Shown one piece after another: positions 8,270 to 16,467 of a stretch of DNA of 64,000 nucleotides. The notes beneath the pieces were generated by a model that saw only the letters and a list, made by a program, of their open reading frames with translations, did not search any database and was not told where the DNA came from. Source of the DNA: Leptolyngbya sp. PCC 6406 (lineage in GTDB: Bacteria; Cyanobacteriota; Cyanobacteriia; Phormidesmidales; Phormidesmidaceae); NCBI RefSeq assembly GCF_000332095.2, contig NZ_KI913949.1:1946511-2010510 (forward strand), written 5' to 3'. The first letter of the stretch is position 1, and the number at the start of each line of letters is the position of its first letter. Position numbers and translations under genes: made by a program.

Positions 8270-9642
8270 AACTTCTGCGCAAAAGTCTCTTAACCCAGTT
8301 GGTGAGTTCCTTCTCCCTGCTGTCCCTCATCACCATTAGCCTGGTGTCCTATAGCGCCTACGGACGGGCTAGGGAGTCTCTCCAAAATGCGGTCTTTGAT
8401 CGCCTTAATGTTGCCGTTGCCCTCAAGGAATTTGAGCTGAATCAATGGTTCATTAACCAGCGGCAAGAAGTCAGTGTGCTAGCGCGATCCCCCGTAGTCA
8501 TTGATAATCTGACGCCACTGCTCCCCCCCCAAGGTCCCCTCCTCACCTCACCTGCCGAAGGCGCTCCAGAGGGTGTTCCAGAAACACCAACAGCCCTGGG
8601 GGAAGGGGAGGCAGCGGTAGAAGCAGAGCCGCCCACCCCCAATCAGGCGCTTTCTCAATATTTCACCAACGTTCTAGACATCAAACCCACGATTCAGAGC
8701 ATCGATATCCTCACCAATGGGGGCATCGTTGTATTTTCCACAGATGCCGATCAAACAGGGGTTTACAAAGGTCTAGGCAACAACACAACTTATTTCGAGC
8801 CCGACCAAGCAGAGGTTGTGCCCACCATCTATCTGTCTCCGATTACCGGAGAACCCACCATCACCTTGGCCACGCCAATTCTGAATGAGGCCGGAGAGCG
8901 GCAAGCGGTTCTGGCCATCACCCTAAATCTAGACGCCATCAATCAACTCATCCGGGAACGCACCGGACTGGGGAAAACGGGTGAAACCTACCTCGTTCAA
9001 CCCCTAAATCGGGGCAATATCTTTGTCTCCGGTCAGCCTCTAGAACGTGAAAACAGCACCACAGTGACCAGTTTTGGGATTGATCAAGCCATGCAGGGCA
9101 TTAACGGCATGGATCTCTACGACAACTATGCCGAAGTGCCGGTCATTGGGGTCTATAAGTGGGTTGCGCAGAATAATGTCGGTCTCTTTGCCGAACTATC
9201 TCAGGAAGAAGCCTTCCAACCCGCTGTTCTCCTAGCCCGAGATATTTTTCTAATTGGACTGGGCTCCGCCAGTATCTTACTGGTGCTGGTTTATGTGCTA
9301 GCCCGATATATCGTGCGCCCTGTGCTGATCATTACCGACACCGCCGCTCGCATTGAAGAGGGCTCCTACGATGTCGCCGCCCTCGATACCGTCAAAACCC
9401 GCCTGGATGAATTGGGGCAACTGGCGCGGGTTTTCCAGGGCATGGTTGAGCAGGTTTATAAGCGGGAGCAGCGCCTCAAGCGCCAAGTTGCGGAACTGAC
9501 CATCGAAATCGACCAGTCTCGCAAGGAGCGTCAGGTGGCAGAGATTACTGAAACCTCCTATTTCCAGGAACTGAGCCAGAAGGCTAAGGATTTGCGTAAT
9601 CAGCGCAGGGCAAAGGGGGAGGGGAGGAGTGATGGGGTGTGA
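8266..9642 (+). CDS. Cache and HAMP domain sensor protein
   Basis: A 458-residue protein: N-terminal membrane anchor (residues about 10-30), an extracytoplasmic double-Cache-like domain (NGGIVVFSTDADQTG, FGIDQAMQGINGMDLYDNY), a second membrane segment (DIFLIGLGSASILLVLVYVLA), then HAMP (RPVLIITDTAARIEEGSYD) and a coiled coil ending SYFQELSQKAKDLRNQRR. The Cache part resembles the upstream protein (shared PVIGVYKWV / PVIGVYRWA), so they arose by duplication. No enzymatic output domain is present. The last codons run into a G-rich tandem repeat, so the C-terminus may be truncated or extended by repeat DNA. ATG overlaps the preceding stop. Confidence 0.85.
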   Translation: MKLLRKSLLTQLVSSFSLLSLITISLVSYSAYGRARESLQNAVFDRLNVAVALKEFELNQWFINQRQEVSVLARSPVVIDNLTPLLPPQGPLLTSPAEGAPEGVPETPTALGEGEAAVEAEPPTPNQALSQYFTNVLDIKPTIQSIDILTNGGIVVFSTDADQTGVYKGLGNNTTYFEPDQAEVVPTIYLSPITGEPTITLATPILNEAGERQAVLAITLNLDAINQLIRERTGLGKTGETYLVQPLNRGNIFVSGQPLERENSTTVTSFGIDQAMQGINGMDLYDNYAEVPVIGVYKWVAQNNVGLFAELSQEEAFQPAVLLARDIFLIGLGSASILLVLVYVLARYIVRPVLIITDTAARIEEGSYDVAALDTVKTRLDELGQLARVFQGMVEQVYKREQRLKRQVAELTIEIDQSRKERQVAEITETSYFQELSQKAKDLRNQRRAKGEGRSDGV

Positions 9643-9679
9643 GGGTGATGGGGTGTGAGGGTGATGGGGTGTGAGGGTA
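9629..9679. repeat. G-rich tandem repeat (GGGTGTGAGGGTGAT units)
   Basis: Three tandem copies of a TGGGGTGTGAGGGTGA unit that overlap the 3' end of the Cache-HAMP gene. They are related to the arrays at 163-326 and 46704-46902. Confidence 0.75.
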
Positions 9680-9886
9680 GGGGCGCGGTTTCCGCGCCCA
9701 ATGCAGGCGGTGACAGGTGACGGAAAGTTTTGAGTTTTGAATTAAATTTCCCGTAGGGGCGCGTTTTCCGCGCCCAATGCAGAGGTTGACAGACAGATGG
9801 ATCCCGCAGGGGCAATCCCTTGTGGTTGCCCTTATTGCCGGGTGACCCGTGATGGGGCAGGGACGCGGAAACCGCGCCCAATGCAG
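9677..9886. repeat. Three REP-like palindromes (9677-9706, 9753-9782, 9857-9886)
   Basis: Three copies of the GTAGGGGCG...CGCGCCCAATGCAG element in the space between the Cache-HAMP gene and the hydrolase gene; the third carries changes in the left arm (GGCAGGGACG). A short TTTTGAGTTTTGA tract lies between the first and second copy. The convergent ends of the two flanking genes make this a typical REP site. Confidence 0.75.
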
Positions 9887-9922
9887 GCGGTGACCAGGAA
9901 TAGGGTGAAATTCCCCCACTCC

Positions 9923-10843
9923 CTAACCCCTAACTCCCACCATCCCGTTCTGAAGCCATTCCAACACCGCCGTATTCACCACTTCGGGGCGCTCGTCGTG
10001 GGGACAATGGCCTGTGTCGGGGATGGATTGAAAGGTGACGGCGGACTGGGCTTGGGGATCTTGGCTGAGGCTGCGGTAGATCTCGGCCCCTTGAATGGGG
10101 GTCCAGGGGTCATCTTCTCCCCAGAGAACTAAGAGGGGTTGGTGGATCTGGGGCAGCAGATCCTGGGGGCGGGGGCCGGGGGGAGCGGTGACAATGGCGG
10201 CAAACACTTTCTGGGCACCGGGGTCACAGGCGGGGCCGTGGAGCATGTCCACCAGCTCGTCGGTGATGGCAGTGCGGTTGCGATAGACCTGGCGCAGAGA
10301 GCCCCGAATGCGAAACTTCTGGCGGACCTGATTGAAAATGAAGGGGCCAAAGAGTGGGGAACTGACCAAACGGGTAAAGGTGCCCATCACCAGCCGTAGG
10401 GGTGGCGCTAGTTCGTCGGGGCGATGGTTGAGGCCCCCAGCGCAGTTCAGTACGACTCCAGCCTGGGCCATTTCGGGAGCTTGGGCCATCATCATCAGGG
10501 CCAGCAGTCCGCCGATGGAGTTGCCGATAAAGACTGCGGGCTGACCGATGTGGGCGCGCCAATAGTCTTGGAGAAGGTCGGTCCAGAGTTCCAGGGAGTA
10601 GGCTATCGGGGGTTTATCTGATGCCCCAAAACCCAGTAAATCTAGGGCATGGACTTGGTATCCGGCTGCCGCGAGCACTGGAATATTTTTGCGCCAGTGA
10701 CCGATGGAGGCTCCAAATCCATGGATGAGGACGAGGGGTTGGCCGCTGCCTTGGGTGGTGTAGTAGACGGTATGGCCGCGCCATTGCCAGGGGTGTTTTT
10801 CAAGCTGGTCTAGGGAGATGGCAGGAAAGAGTTGGGCGGTCAT
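9923..10843 (-). CDS. Alpha/beta-fold hydrolase
   Basis: A 306-residue alpha/beta hydrolase. Visible landmarks: HGFGAS (oxyanion region) near residue 41, a GNSIGG nucleophile elbow (Ser) near residue 107, LWGEDDPWTP with the acid Asp near 238, and DTGHCPHDE with the catalytic His near 277. The DLLGFGASDKP segment is typical of the group that includes cyanobacterial and plastid lipid or chlorophyll-derivative hydrolases. The substrate is unknown. ATG is at 10843. It is the last of three minus-strand genes; the upstream FAD/SLH-like gene ends 88 bp before it. Confidence 0.9.
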   Translation of the reverse strand: MTAQLFPAISLDQLEKHPWQWRGHTVYYTTQGSGQPLVLIHGFGASIGHWRKNIPVLAAAGYQVHALDLLGFGASDKPPIAYSLELWTDLLQDYWRAHIGQPAVFIGNSIGGLLALMMMAQAPEMAQAGVVLNCAGGLNHRPDELAPPLRLVMGTFTRLVSSPLFGPFIFNQVRQKFRIRGSLRQVYRNRTAITDELVDMLHGPACDPGAQKVFAAIVTAPPGPRPQDLLPQIHQPLLVLWGEDDPWTPIQGAEIYRSLSQDPQAQSAVTFQSIPDTGHCPHDERPEVVNTAVLEWLQNGMVGVRG

Positions 10844-10930
10844 AGGACAGGGAAACTAGGGAAACAATACTTTACATATCTTTATCATAGGCCGTTTCCC
10901 GAGGCGGGGGGTGATTCAATGGCCTGTCCC

Positions 10931-12514
10931 TTATCGGATGTCCCAGTGGGATCGCCAAAGCCCGTAAAGCAAGCGGGACAAATGCCGTCGTCGCGCTGGG
11001 GCGTCATCCTCCACAATAGGGGGCAGGGGTACGCCCTCTGGCAGGTGCGATCGCACCCATGTCGCCAGTTCTCGCCGCGAAAGGACTTGGTTGGGCCGGA
11101 ATGGGGCAGCATTCATAGGCTTAAGACTACCCGCTGCGATGGCCCCTTTGGGTCGGTCTCTGACCATCGCGGCAGCTAAATAGCCCCAAGCCCAGTGGCT
11201 CCGGGCAACTTGCCCGAGAACCTTGGCGGCTAGAGAAGTATCCTGGGGCGTTTTCCAATTGAACAGCCGCCCTAGGGCCGTGGCCACAACGGCGCAGGTC
11301 ACTGGAGTACGGGGACGAAAGTGCAAATCGCGATCGCTCATGGTGCAGACAATGCCCACCGTCGCTAAAACTTGAATCGCCTCAAAATCTGGGTCATCAT
11401 GGCCCACATCGTCAAAGGGAAAAAGGGGCACGCCCGCTCGGGCCAATTGAACCTGCATCTGACCCCGCTGGCGAGGATCCTGACTCAGGGTGTGGAATCC
11501 CTGTCCCGTCCGAGTCGCCACCACTGCGGCATGACCCGCCGATTCCCCTAGCCCCCACTGGACAGTAGGCTGCTGCCAGAACGTTTCCCACCGGGGATCG
11601 GTAGCGGGCTGACTCATCCGTAGCCAACCCTCCACCCCGATCGGAATCATCGCCGTCAGCGGTAGGGTCATCGGTCGGTAGGGTTGTTGGCGTCGCCGCT
11701 GCAACGGCGTGAGGCCCGCCCCCGCGAGGGATCTGCGTCCCTCTCCACGCAAGATGCCCACGCTGTCAGCAAAACAAGTCCCCCGAGCCCCTCGGGGACG
11801 ATGGGGATGGCGGTGGTCTGGCGTTAGGTTTACATGGGTCGATTCTGGAATCGAGGCATCGGTAGTCAGAATCGTTGAAAGCGCCGCCCCTGCCGTTCCG
11901 TCGAGGGTAACGCCACTGTGAACTCGAAAAGGGATCCCCCGCCGCTGCTCCCGAAAGACCACTTGATAGACCCGTCGTTTTCCAGCGGTCTGACTGTAGA
12001 GCACGCGCACTGGCACAGCCGGGGAAATGAACATCAGCCCTTGCAGGTCTAGGGGAGATGCGATGGTCTTTGACCGGCCTCTGGCCATCGCATCTCCCCT
12101 AGAATCCATTGCCGCCAGTTCCCCACTGGGATGGGCAACCACCAGTCCTTCGGAGCTATTTTCCCTATGACGAAGGGAGTGACTACCCTGCCCAGGGGAC
12201 TGCCGCTGGGCCTGCTGCTGCCAAAACTGGAGCTGACTGCGAGAAACGGCACAGTCCCAAGGCAGTCCATCAGCAACCATCGTCTCTGGACCCATCAGCC
12301 TGCTCTCAGACTCGATCTGGGCTCCAGCACTAGGCTTGACCCAACAGACCCGCCCCCCCAGTTGCAAAATGGCCAAGGTCGCCGTGTAGGCCGCCAGGGT
12401 ATCCCCTACCACCAAGATGTCGCAGAAGAGGGTTTCGTTAGCCCGAGGGTGAAAGGGCGAAGCCTGGAGCAGAGGGAACACAGGCAAAAATGAGGATACA
12501 AAAGGGGGGATCAA
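10931..12514 (-). CDS. Divergent FAD-dependent-oxidoreductase-like protein with C-terminal SLH-like segments
   Basis: A 527-residue protein. Residues about 32-52 (DILVVGDTLAAYTATLAI) look like a Rossmann dinucleotide fold, but the GxGxxG glycines are only partly kept (G-D-T-L-A-A). GVTLDGTAGAAL resembles the conserved region of FAD-dependent oxidoreductases of the PF12831 type. Near the C-terminus, FDDVGHDDPDFEAIQVL plus FRPRTPVTCAVVATAL has the shape of an S-layer homology repeat, and FRPNQVLSRRELATWV of a second one. Whether it binds FAD is unsure. The start is a TTG at 12514 whose TGA overlap with the methyltransferase stop implies translational coupling; no good ATG lies nearby. Confidence 0.65.
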   Translation of the reverse strand: MIPPFVSSFLPVFPLLQASPFHPRANETLFCDILVVGDTLAAYTATLAILQLGGRVCWVKPSAGAQIESESRLMGPETMVADGLPWDCAVSRSQLQFWQQQAQRQSPGQGSHSLRHRENSSEGLVVAHPSGELAAMDSRGDAMARGRSKTIASPLDLQGLMFISPAVPVRVLYSQTAGKRRVYQVVFREQRRGIPFRVHSGVTLDGTAGAALSTILTTDASIPESTHVNLTPDHRHPHRPRGARGTCFADSVGILRGEGRRSLAGAGLTPLQRRRQQPYRPMTLPLTAMIPIGVEGWLRMSQPATDPRWETFWQQPTVQWGLGESAGHAAVVATRTGQGFHTLSQDPRQRGQMQVQLARAGVPLFPFDDVGHDDPDFEAIQVLATVGIVCTMSDRDLHFRPRTPVTCAVVATALGRLFNWKTPQDTSLAAKVLGQVARSHWAWGYLAAAMVRDRPKGAIAAGSLKPMNAAPFRPNQVLSRRELATWVRSHLPEGVPLPPIVEDDAPARRRHLSRLLYGLWRSHWDIR

Positions 12515-13635
12515 TACAAATCATATTTCATCAACTGACAGGGGAGGGTGCCATTGTAAACAGGCCAGCGCTGGGAGGATTTCAGGCCAATAGCCTGAGC
12601 GAGTTGCTTATTGCCACTGAGGACAAAGGCGGTCCAGCCTTTGAACCGCTGCTTGAGCACATCTCCCAACAAGGCATAGAAGGCCGCCAGATCACTGCCT
12701 TTTCCCAACCGCTCACCATAGGGGGGATTGCACATCAAAATACCCGTTGCCGCTGGAGCCTCGACCTGGGACAGATCCTGCTGCTGAAACTGAACCTGAT
12801 CGGCGACACCAGAACGAAGGGCATTACTACGAGCCTGGATGATAATGTCGCGATCGCGATCGCAACCCCCAATGGGTGTGGCTAGGGTGGTGAGTTGCAT
12901 TGCCTCTGCCTCCTGCCTGAGCCGCTGCCATAGGGCTGGGTCAAAATCAGGCCAGGTTTCAAACCCCATGCGATCGCGATGCAGCCCTGGAGCCCGGTTC
13001 AACGCCATTAAACTGGCCTCCAACGGCAGCGTTCCCGAACCGCAGAGGGGATCAAAAAACGCCTGCTCCGGCGTCCAACCCGTCAGCCGAATCAGAGCTG
13101 CCGCCAAAGATTCCTTCAGGGGAGCCAATCCCACCGCTGGCCGATAGCCCCGGCGATGGAGGCTACTGCCGGAACTGTCCAAACTGAGGGTGGCATGGTC
13201 CTGATGCAGGTGGAGATTGACCCGCACATCTGGATTGTCCAGCTCCACGCTGGACCGCTCCCCCTGGCGTTGCCGCTGCTGATCCACAATGGCATTCTTC
13301 ACCTGGAGAGCGGTGAAGTGGGTGTGGTTGAGATCCTGCGTTTTCCCCGTCGCCGTCACCGCTAGGGTGCGATCCGGCGGGACCATCTCACCCCAATCCA
13401 CCCCCTGCACTCCCTCGTACAAGTCTTCTGCATCTCGACAGGGGAACTCCGCCACCGTCATGAGGATGCGGAAGGGGAGTCGCGCCCACAAATTCACTCG
13501 GTACAACAGCGCTCGATCGCCCGCAAAAGCCACCCCGCAAAAACCGGGCTGTACCGATCCGGCCCCTAGTTCTGCCAATTCCTGAGCCGCGATCGCCTCT
13601 AGTCCCCGCGCCACCGTCGCAAAATACTGCCCCAT
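12511..13635 (-). CDS. THUMP-domain class I SAM-dependent RNA methyltransferase (RlmL-N-like)
   Basis: A 374-residue protein of the type that N2-methylates guanosine in 23S rRNA in the RlmL branch. The N-terminal third is a THUMP-like RNA-binding region (MGQYFATVARGLEAIAAQEL...). The methyltransferase has motif I FFDPLCGSGTLPLEA and the catalytic NPPYGERLG. I start at ATG 13635; an in-frame TTG at 13656 lies further upstream. The stop overlaps the TTG start of the FAD/SLH-like gene. Upstream sits a MITE-like element. The exact modified base cannot be read from sequence. Confidence 0.9.
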   Translation of the reverse strand: MGQYFATVARGLEAIAAQELAELGAGSVQPGFCGVAFAGDRALLYRVNLWARLPFRILMTVAEFPCRDAEDLYEGVQGVDWGEMVPPDRTLAVTATGKTQDLNHTHFTALQVKNAIVDQQRQRQGERSSVELDNPDVRVNLHLHQDHATLSLDSSGSSLHRRGYRPAVGLAPLKESLAAALIRLTGWTPEQAFFDPLCGSGTLPLEASLMALNRAPGLHRDRMGFETWPDFDPALWQRLRQEAEAMQLTTLATPIGGCDRDRDIIIQARSNALRSGVADQVQFQQQDLSQVEAPAATGILMCNPPYGERLGKGSDLAAFYALLGDVLKQRFKGWTAFVLSGNKQLAQAIGLKSSQRWPVYNGTLPCQLMKYDLY

Positions 13636-13664
13636 CCCCGTCTTTGCCACCCCCAATAATTTCC

Positions 13665-13809
13665 CTAGTACCGCAGGGCGTAAATCAGCCCACTATTGTC
13701 GCACCAGCCCAACATTTTCCGGTCCCCTCTCCCAAGGGGAGAGGGCTAGGGTGAGGGGCCGAGTGTGCCACGATGGAACGGCCAGAGTATTTCCGCCGCC
13801 CAGTACTAG
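13665..13809. mobile_element. MITE-like element, CTAGTAC family, copy 2
   Basis: A 145-bp element between divergent or tandem minus-strand genes. It is collinear with copy 1 (666-806): same left end CTAGTACCGCAGGGCG, same inner CAGCCCACTATTGTCGC, the central hairpin CCCTCTCCC/GGGGAGAGGG, and right end CGCCCAGTACTAG. It differs at scattered bases, so it is an older relative rather than a fresh copy. Confidence 0.78.
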
Positions 13810-13891
13810 TCTCCCATTGCGCCCGTCGTTCTCTAGGTCGATTGTCACAATCCATGAGGGAAGTCGGATTCATGAAGGAAGTCGGATCCTC

Positions 13892-15169
13892 TTAAAAATC
13901 CTCGGCAATGTTAACCCGATCGCCCTCCTGGATATACCCGGCTCCGGCTACTACCACCCGTTCCCCGGCCTGGAGGCCACTGCGGATTTCTACGGGGGCT
14001 GCTTCACCGTCAGGGCTGGAGAGGCGAGTTCCGGTTTCAACGGTGCGGGCGATAGTCTGATTCTCAGATCCCACGACAAAGACCCGTAGACTACCGTCGG
14101 CCTGGGGTAGGAGGGCGGCGGCGGGCACCGTGAGTCCAGTGCGGCTACCCACCTGAATCTCGGCGGTGAGGAACATGCCCGATCGGAGGCGATTACTGGC
14201 GGGAAAGCGGATGATTACCTGGGCGGTGCGGGTGGTGGCATCGACTAGGGGCCGGATTTCCTGAACTGCCCCTGTGGCTCGTACCTGGAGATCGGTGCTG
14301 GAGGTGACTATTGCTGGAGCCCCCACCGCCACCCGATCAAGTTGGGCTTGGGGCACCTCTGCTGCCAATTCGAGCTGATTATCTCGAATCAAGGACACCA
14401 CTGCGCTTCCGGTGGAGGACACATCCCCCACCGTTGCTGGCGGCTCCGCGACGACGCCCGCTGTCGGGGCGCGGACTACGGTGTAGTCCAGTTGAGTTCG
14501 CAGTCGTGTCACATCGGCCTCACGGCTGCGAACCGTGGCCTCGGCACTGACCACCGATGCCTGGGCTACCCGCACTGATTCCTGGGCCGTCACTGCTTGG
14601 GTGGCGCGGCTATCCAGTTCCTCCGCACTGATGGCTCCCTGGGCTTGGAGAGACTGGTATCGCTGCAAGTTGGTATTCGCTTCTGTGCGGCTGGCCTCGG
14701 CTTGGGCTAGGCTAGCGCGTTGCTGCTGCACCTGGGCGCGGGCCACGTCGATTTGGGCTTCGGCCTGCTGGATTTGGGTAACCAGATCTGAATCGTCCAA
14801 GATCACTAGGGGTTGCCCTGCCCCTACCTGATCCCCCACTGCGACCAAGACTTGGCGAATTTGCAAGCCGCCAATTTGGGGTGTCACCGTGAGCAGATCC
14901 GCAGGCTGGACGGAGCCCGTCACGGTTAAGGTTTCCGCAATTGGCCCGACGGTTACCGCCGCAACCGTTACCGCTTGGGTCGTACCCTGGGCCGGAGCCG
15001 CTGGTGACGCCTCCGGGGAGGCCGAATCGGTGCCGACTAAGCGGGTGCCGATCAGTGCGATCGCAAATCCCAGTCCCAGCCCCACCCATAAATTTCGCGA
15101 TCTGGCCCAACGCCCAATCTGCACCCCATGGGTAGTCTCCATGGGGTCTGCATCTGGGGCAATCTCCAT
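13892..15169 (-). CDS. RND/HlyD-type efflux periplasmic adaptor (membrane fusion protein)
   Basis: A 425-residue membrane fusion protein that bridges an inner-membrane pump to the outer membrane. It has an N-terminal anchor (LWVGLGLGFAIALIG), a biotinyl-lipoyl half-motif (VTPQIGGLQIRQVLVAVGDQV), a long alpha-helical hairpin rich in Ala and Gln (residues about 120-200), the second lipoyl half (VVRAPTAGVVAEPP) and a beta-barrel (RSGMFLTAEI). I chose ATG 15169; a GTG at 15187 is possible. No pump gene is in the window next to it, so its partner is encoded elsewhere or the gene works with a distant RND or ABC pump. Confidence 0.9.
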   Translation of the reverse strand: MEIAPDADPMETTHGVQIGRWARSRNLWVGLGLGFAIALIGTRLVGTDSASPEASPAAPAQGTTQAVTVAAVTVGPIAETLTVTGSVQPADLLTVTPQIGGLQIRQVLVAVGDQVGAGQPLVILDDSDLVTQIQQAEAQIDVARAQVQQQRASLAQAEASRTEANTNLQRYQSLQAQGAISAEELDSRATQAVTAQESVRVAQASVVSAEATVRSREADVTRLRTQLDYTVVRAPTAGVVAEPPATVGDVSSTGSAVVSLIRDNQLELAAEVPQAQLDRVAVGAPAIVTSSTDLQVRATGAVQEIRPLVDATTRTAQVIIRFPASNRLRSGMFLTAEIQVGSRTGLTVPAAALLPQADGSLRVFVVGSENQTIARTVETGTRLSSPDGEAAPVEIRSGLQAGERVVVAGAGYIQEGDRVNIAEDF

Positions 15170-15187
15170 TTCCGGTAGGTGGGTCAC

Positions 15188-15588
15188 AATTTCATCATTC
15201 CTGCTTCATCATTCCTGCTGTACAATCCAAGCCCCTTGGCCCAGAACTAGAATAGTCAATTTAGAATATTTACAGAGGATGTTGTGGGATTGCCATCGGC
15301 AGTTGCGGGTTTAGGAACGGGAGCGCGCGAGTGGATGCCATTCATCCCGAAAAGCCAAACCTGCCCCAACAGCGATCGCGACAATCACTTGGGCATTCTA
15401 AAGCCAGGGATGGGGGGAAATCCCGATTTTACCCCTGCTCTCCCAGTCATCCTCCCGCCCATAGACTTCTCGAACCCGCCGTAACAACGGTGAGAACTGT
15501 CGCTATACTCAGTAGCAGTCAAGAGCGGTCAAGGTTCCTGAAAGACGCTGAAGTGTTCTTCGACCCTGCGTTTAGGTGAGCATCGAGC
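15188..15588. other. Intergenic region between efflux adaptor and HD protein genes
   Basis: About 400 bp between divergent genes. It should hold the promoters of both. I see TTTAGAATATTTACAGAGGATG near 15260 and TATACTCAGTAGC near 15500 as AT-rich candidates, but no firm -35/-10 pair. Open frames here have no protein-like composition. Confidence 0.4.
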
Positions 15589-16437
15589 ATGTTTAATGCG
15601 ACCGAGATTCTAATTGCCGACTTTGTAGATAAGCTACGGGCAGGCTACCACCGTACCTACGGTGGCATGAAGCCCGACTATGAAGACATCATTGCCTGGG
15701 CAGGCAGCATGGCATTAGAGAATATTGCCAATAGCGATGCCCTTTATCACAATGTTGAGCACACCATCTTGGTTGCCCTAGTGGGGCAGGAAATGCTGCG
15801 CGGCAAACACATCCGAGAGGGGGGCGTCAGTTGTGATGATTGGCTGCACTTCATCATCGCCTTGGTCTGCCACGACATTGGCTACGTGAAAGGGGTCTGC
15901 CGCGACGATCGCGATCGTGAACATCTCTACGCCACCGGCAAGGGGGAAGAGATGGTAGAACTACGCCCCGGCTCCTCCGATGCCTCCCTCACCCCTTACC
16001 ATGTTGATCGGGGTAAGCGCTTTATCGAAGAACGCTTTGGGGGCAACCGCATCATTGACGCCGAATGCATCAAGCGCAATGTGGAATTAACCCGCTTCCC
16101 CGTCCCTAAGGAAGAGGATCACCAGGATACCCGCCGTTTCCCCGGACTGGTGCGGGCTGCGGATCTGATTGGGCAGTTAAGCGATCCCCGCTACCTGAAA
16201 AAGATTGGGGCGCTGTTCTACGAGTTTGAAGAAACAGGGCAGAACAAGTACCTGAACTACCAGCACCCCGACGATCTCCGCCGCAACTACCCTAAGTTCT
16301 ACTGGAATGTGGTTCATCCCTACATCCAGGATGGGTTGCGGTATCTTTCCCTAACCCAAGAGGGCAAGCAGATCATCGCCAACCTCTATTCCAATGTGTT
16401 TATGGTGGAAAACGAAAACACCATTGTGGCAACCTAA
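15589..16437 (+). CDS. HD-domain metal-dependent phosphohydrolase (Npun_R2479-like)
   Basis: A 282-residue HD-superfamily protein of a type widely kept in cyanobacteria. Metal ligands are visible as YHNVEHT (His), VCHDIGYVKG (the HD pair) and a later RAADLIGQ (Asp). HD proteins hydrolyse phosphoesters or (cyclic) nucleotides, but this subfamily has no settled substrate. ATG 15589 is preceded by GTGAGCATCGAGC, a weak ribosome site. The ABC permease gene starts 30 bp after its stop on the same strand. Confidence 0.88.
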   Translation: MFNATEILIADFVDKLRAGYHRTYGGMKPDYEDIIAWAGSMALENIANSDALYHNVEHTILVALVGQEMLRGKHIREGGVSCDDWLHFIIALVCHDIGYVKGVCRDDRDREHLYATGKGEEMVELRPGSSDASLTPYHVDRGKRFIEERFGGNRIIDAECIKRNVELTRFPVPKEEDHQDTRRFPGLVRAADLIGQLSDPRYLKKIGALFYEFEETGQNKYLNYQHPDDLRRNYPKFYWNVVHPYIQDGLRYLSLTQEGKQIIANLYSNVFMVENENTIVAT

Positions 16438-16467
16438 TTCATACCCTAATTCACCGTAGACCCTGGC

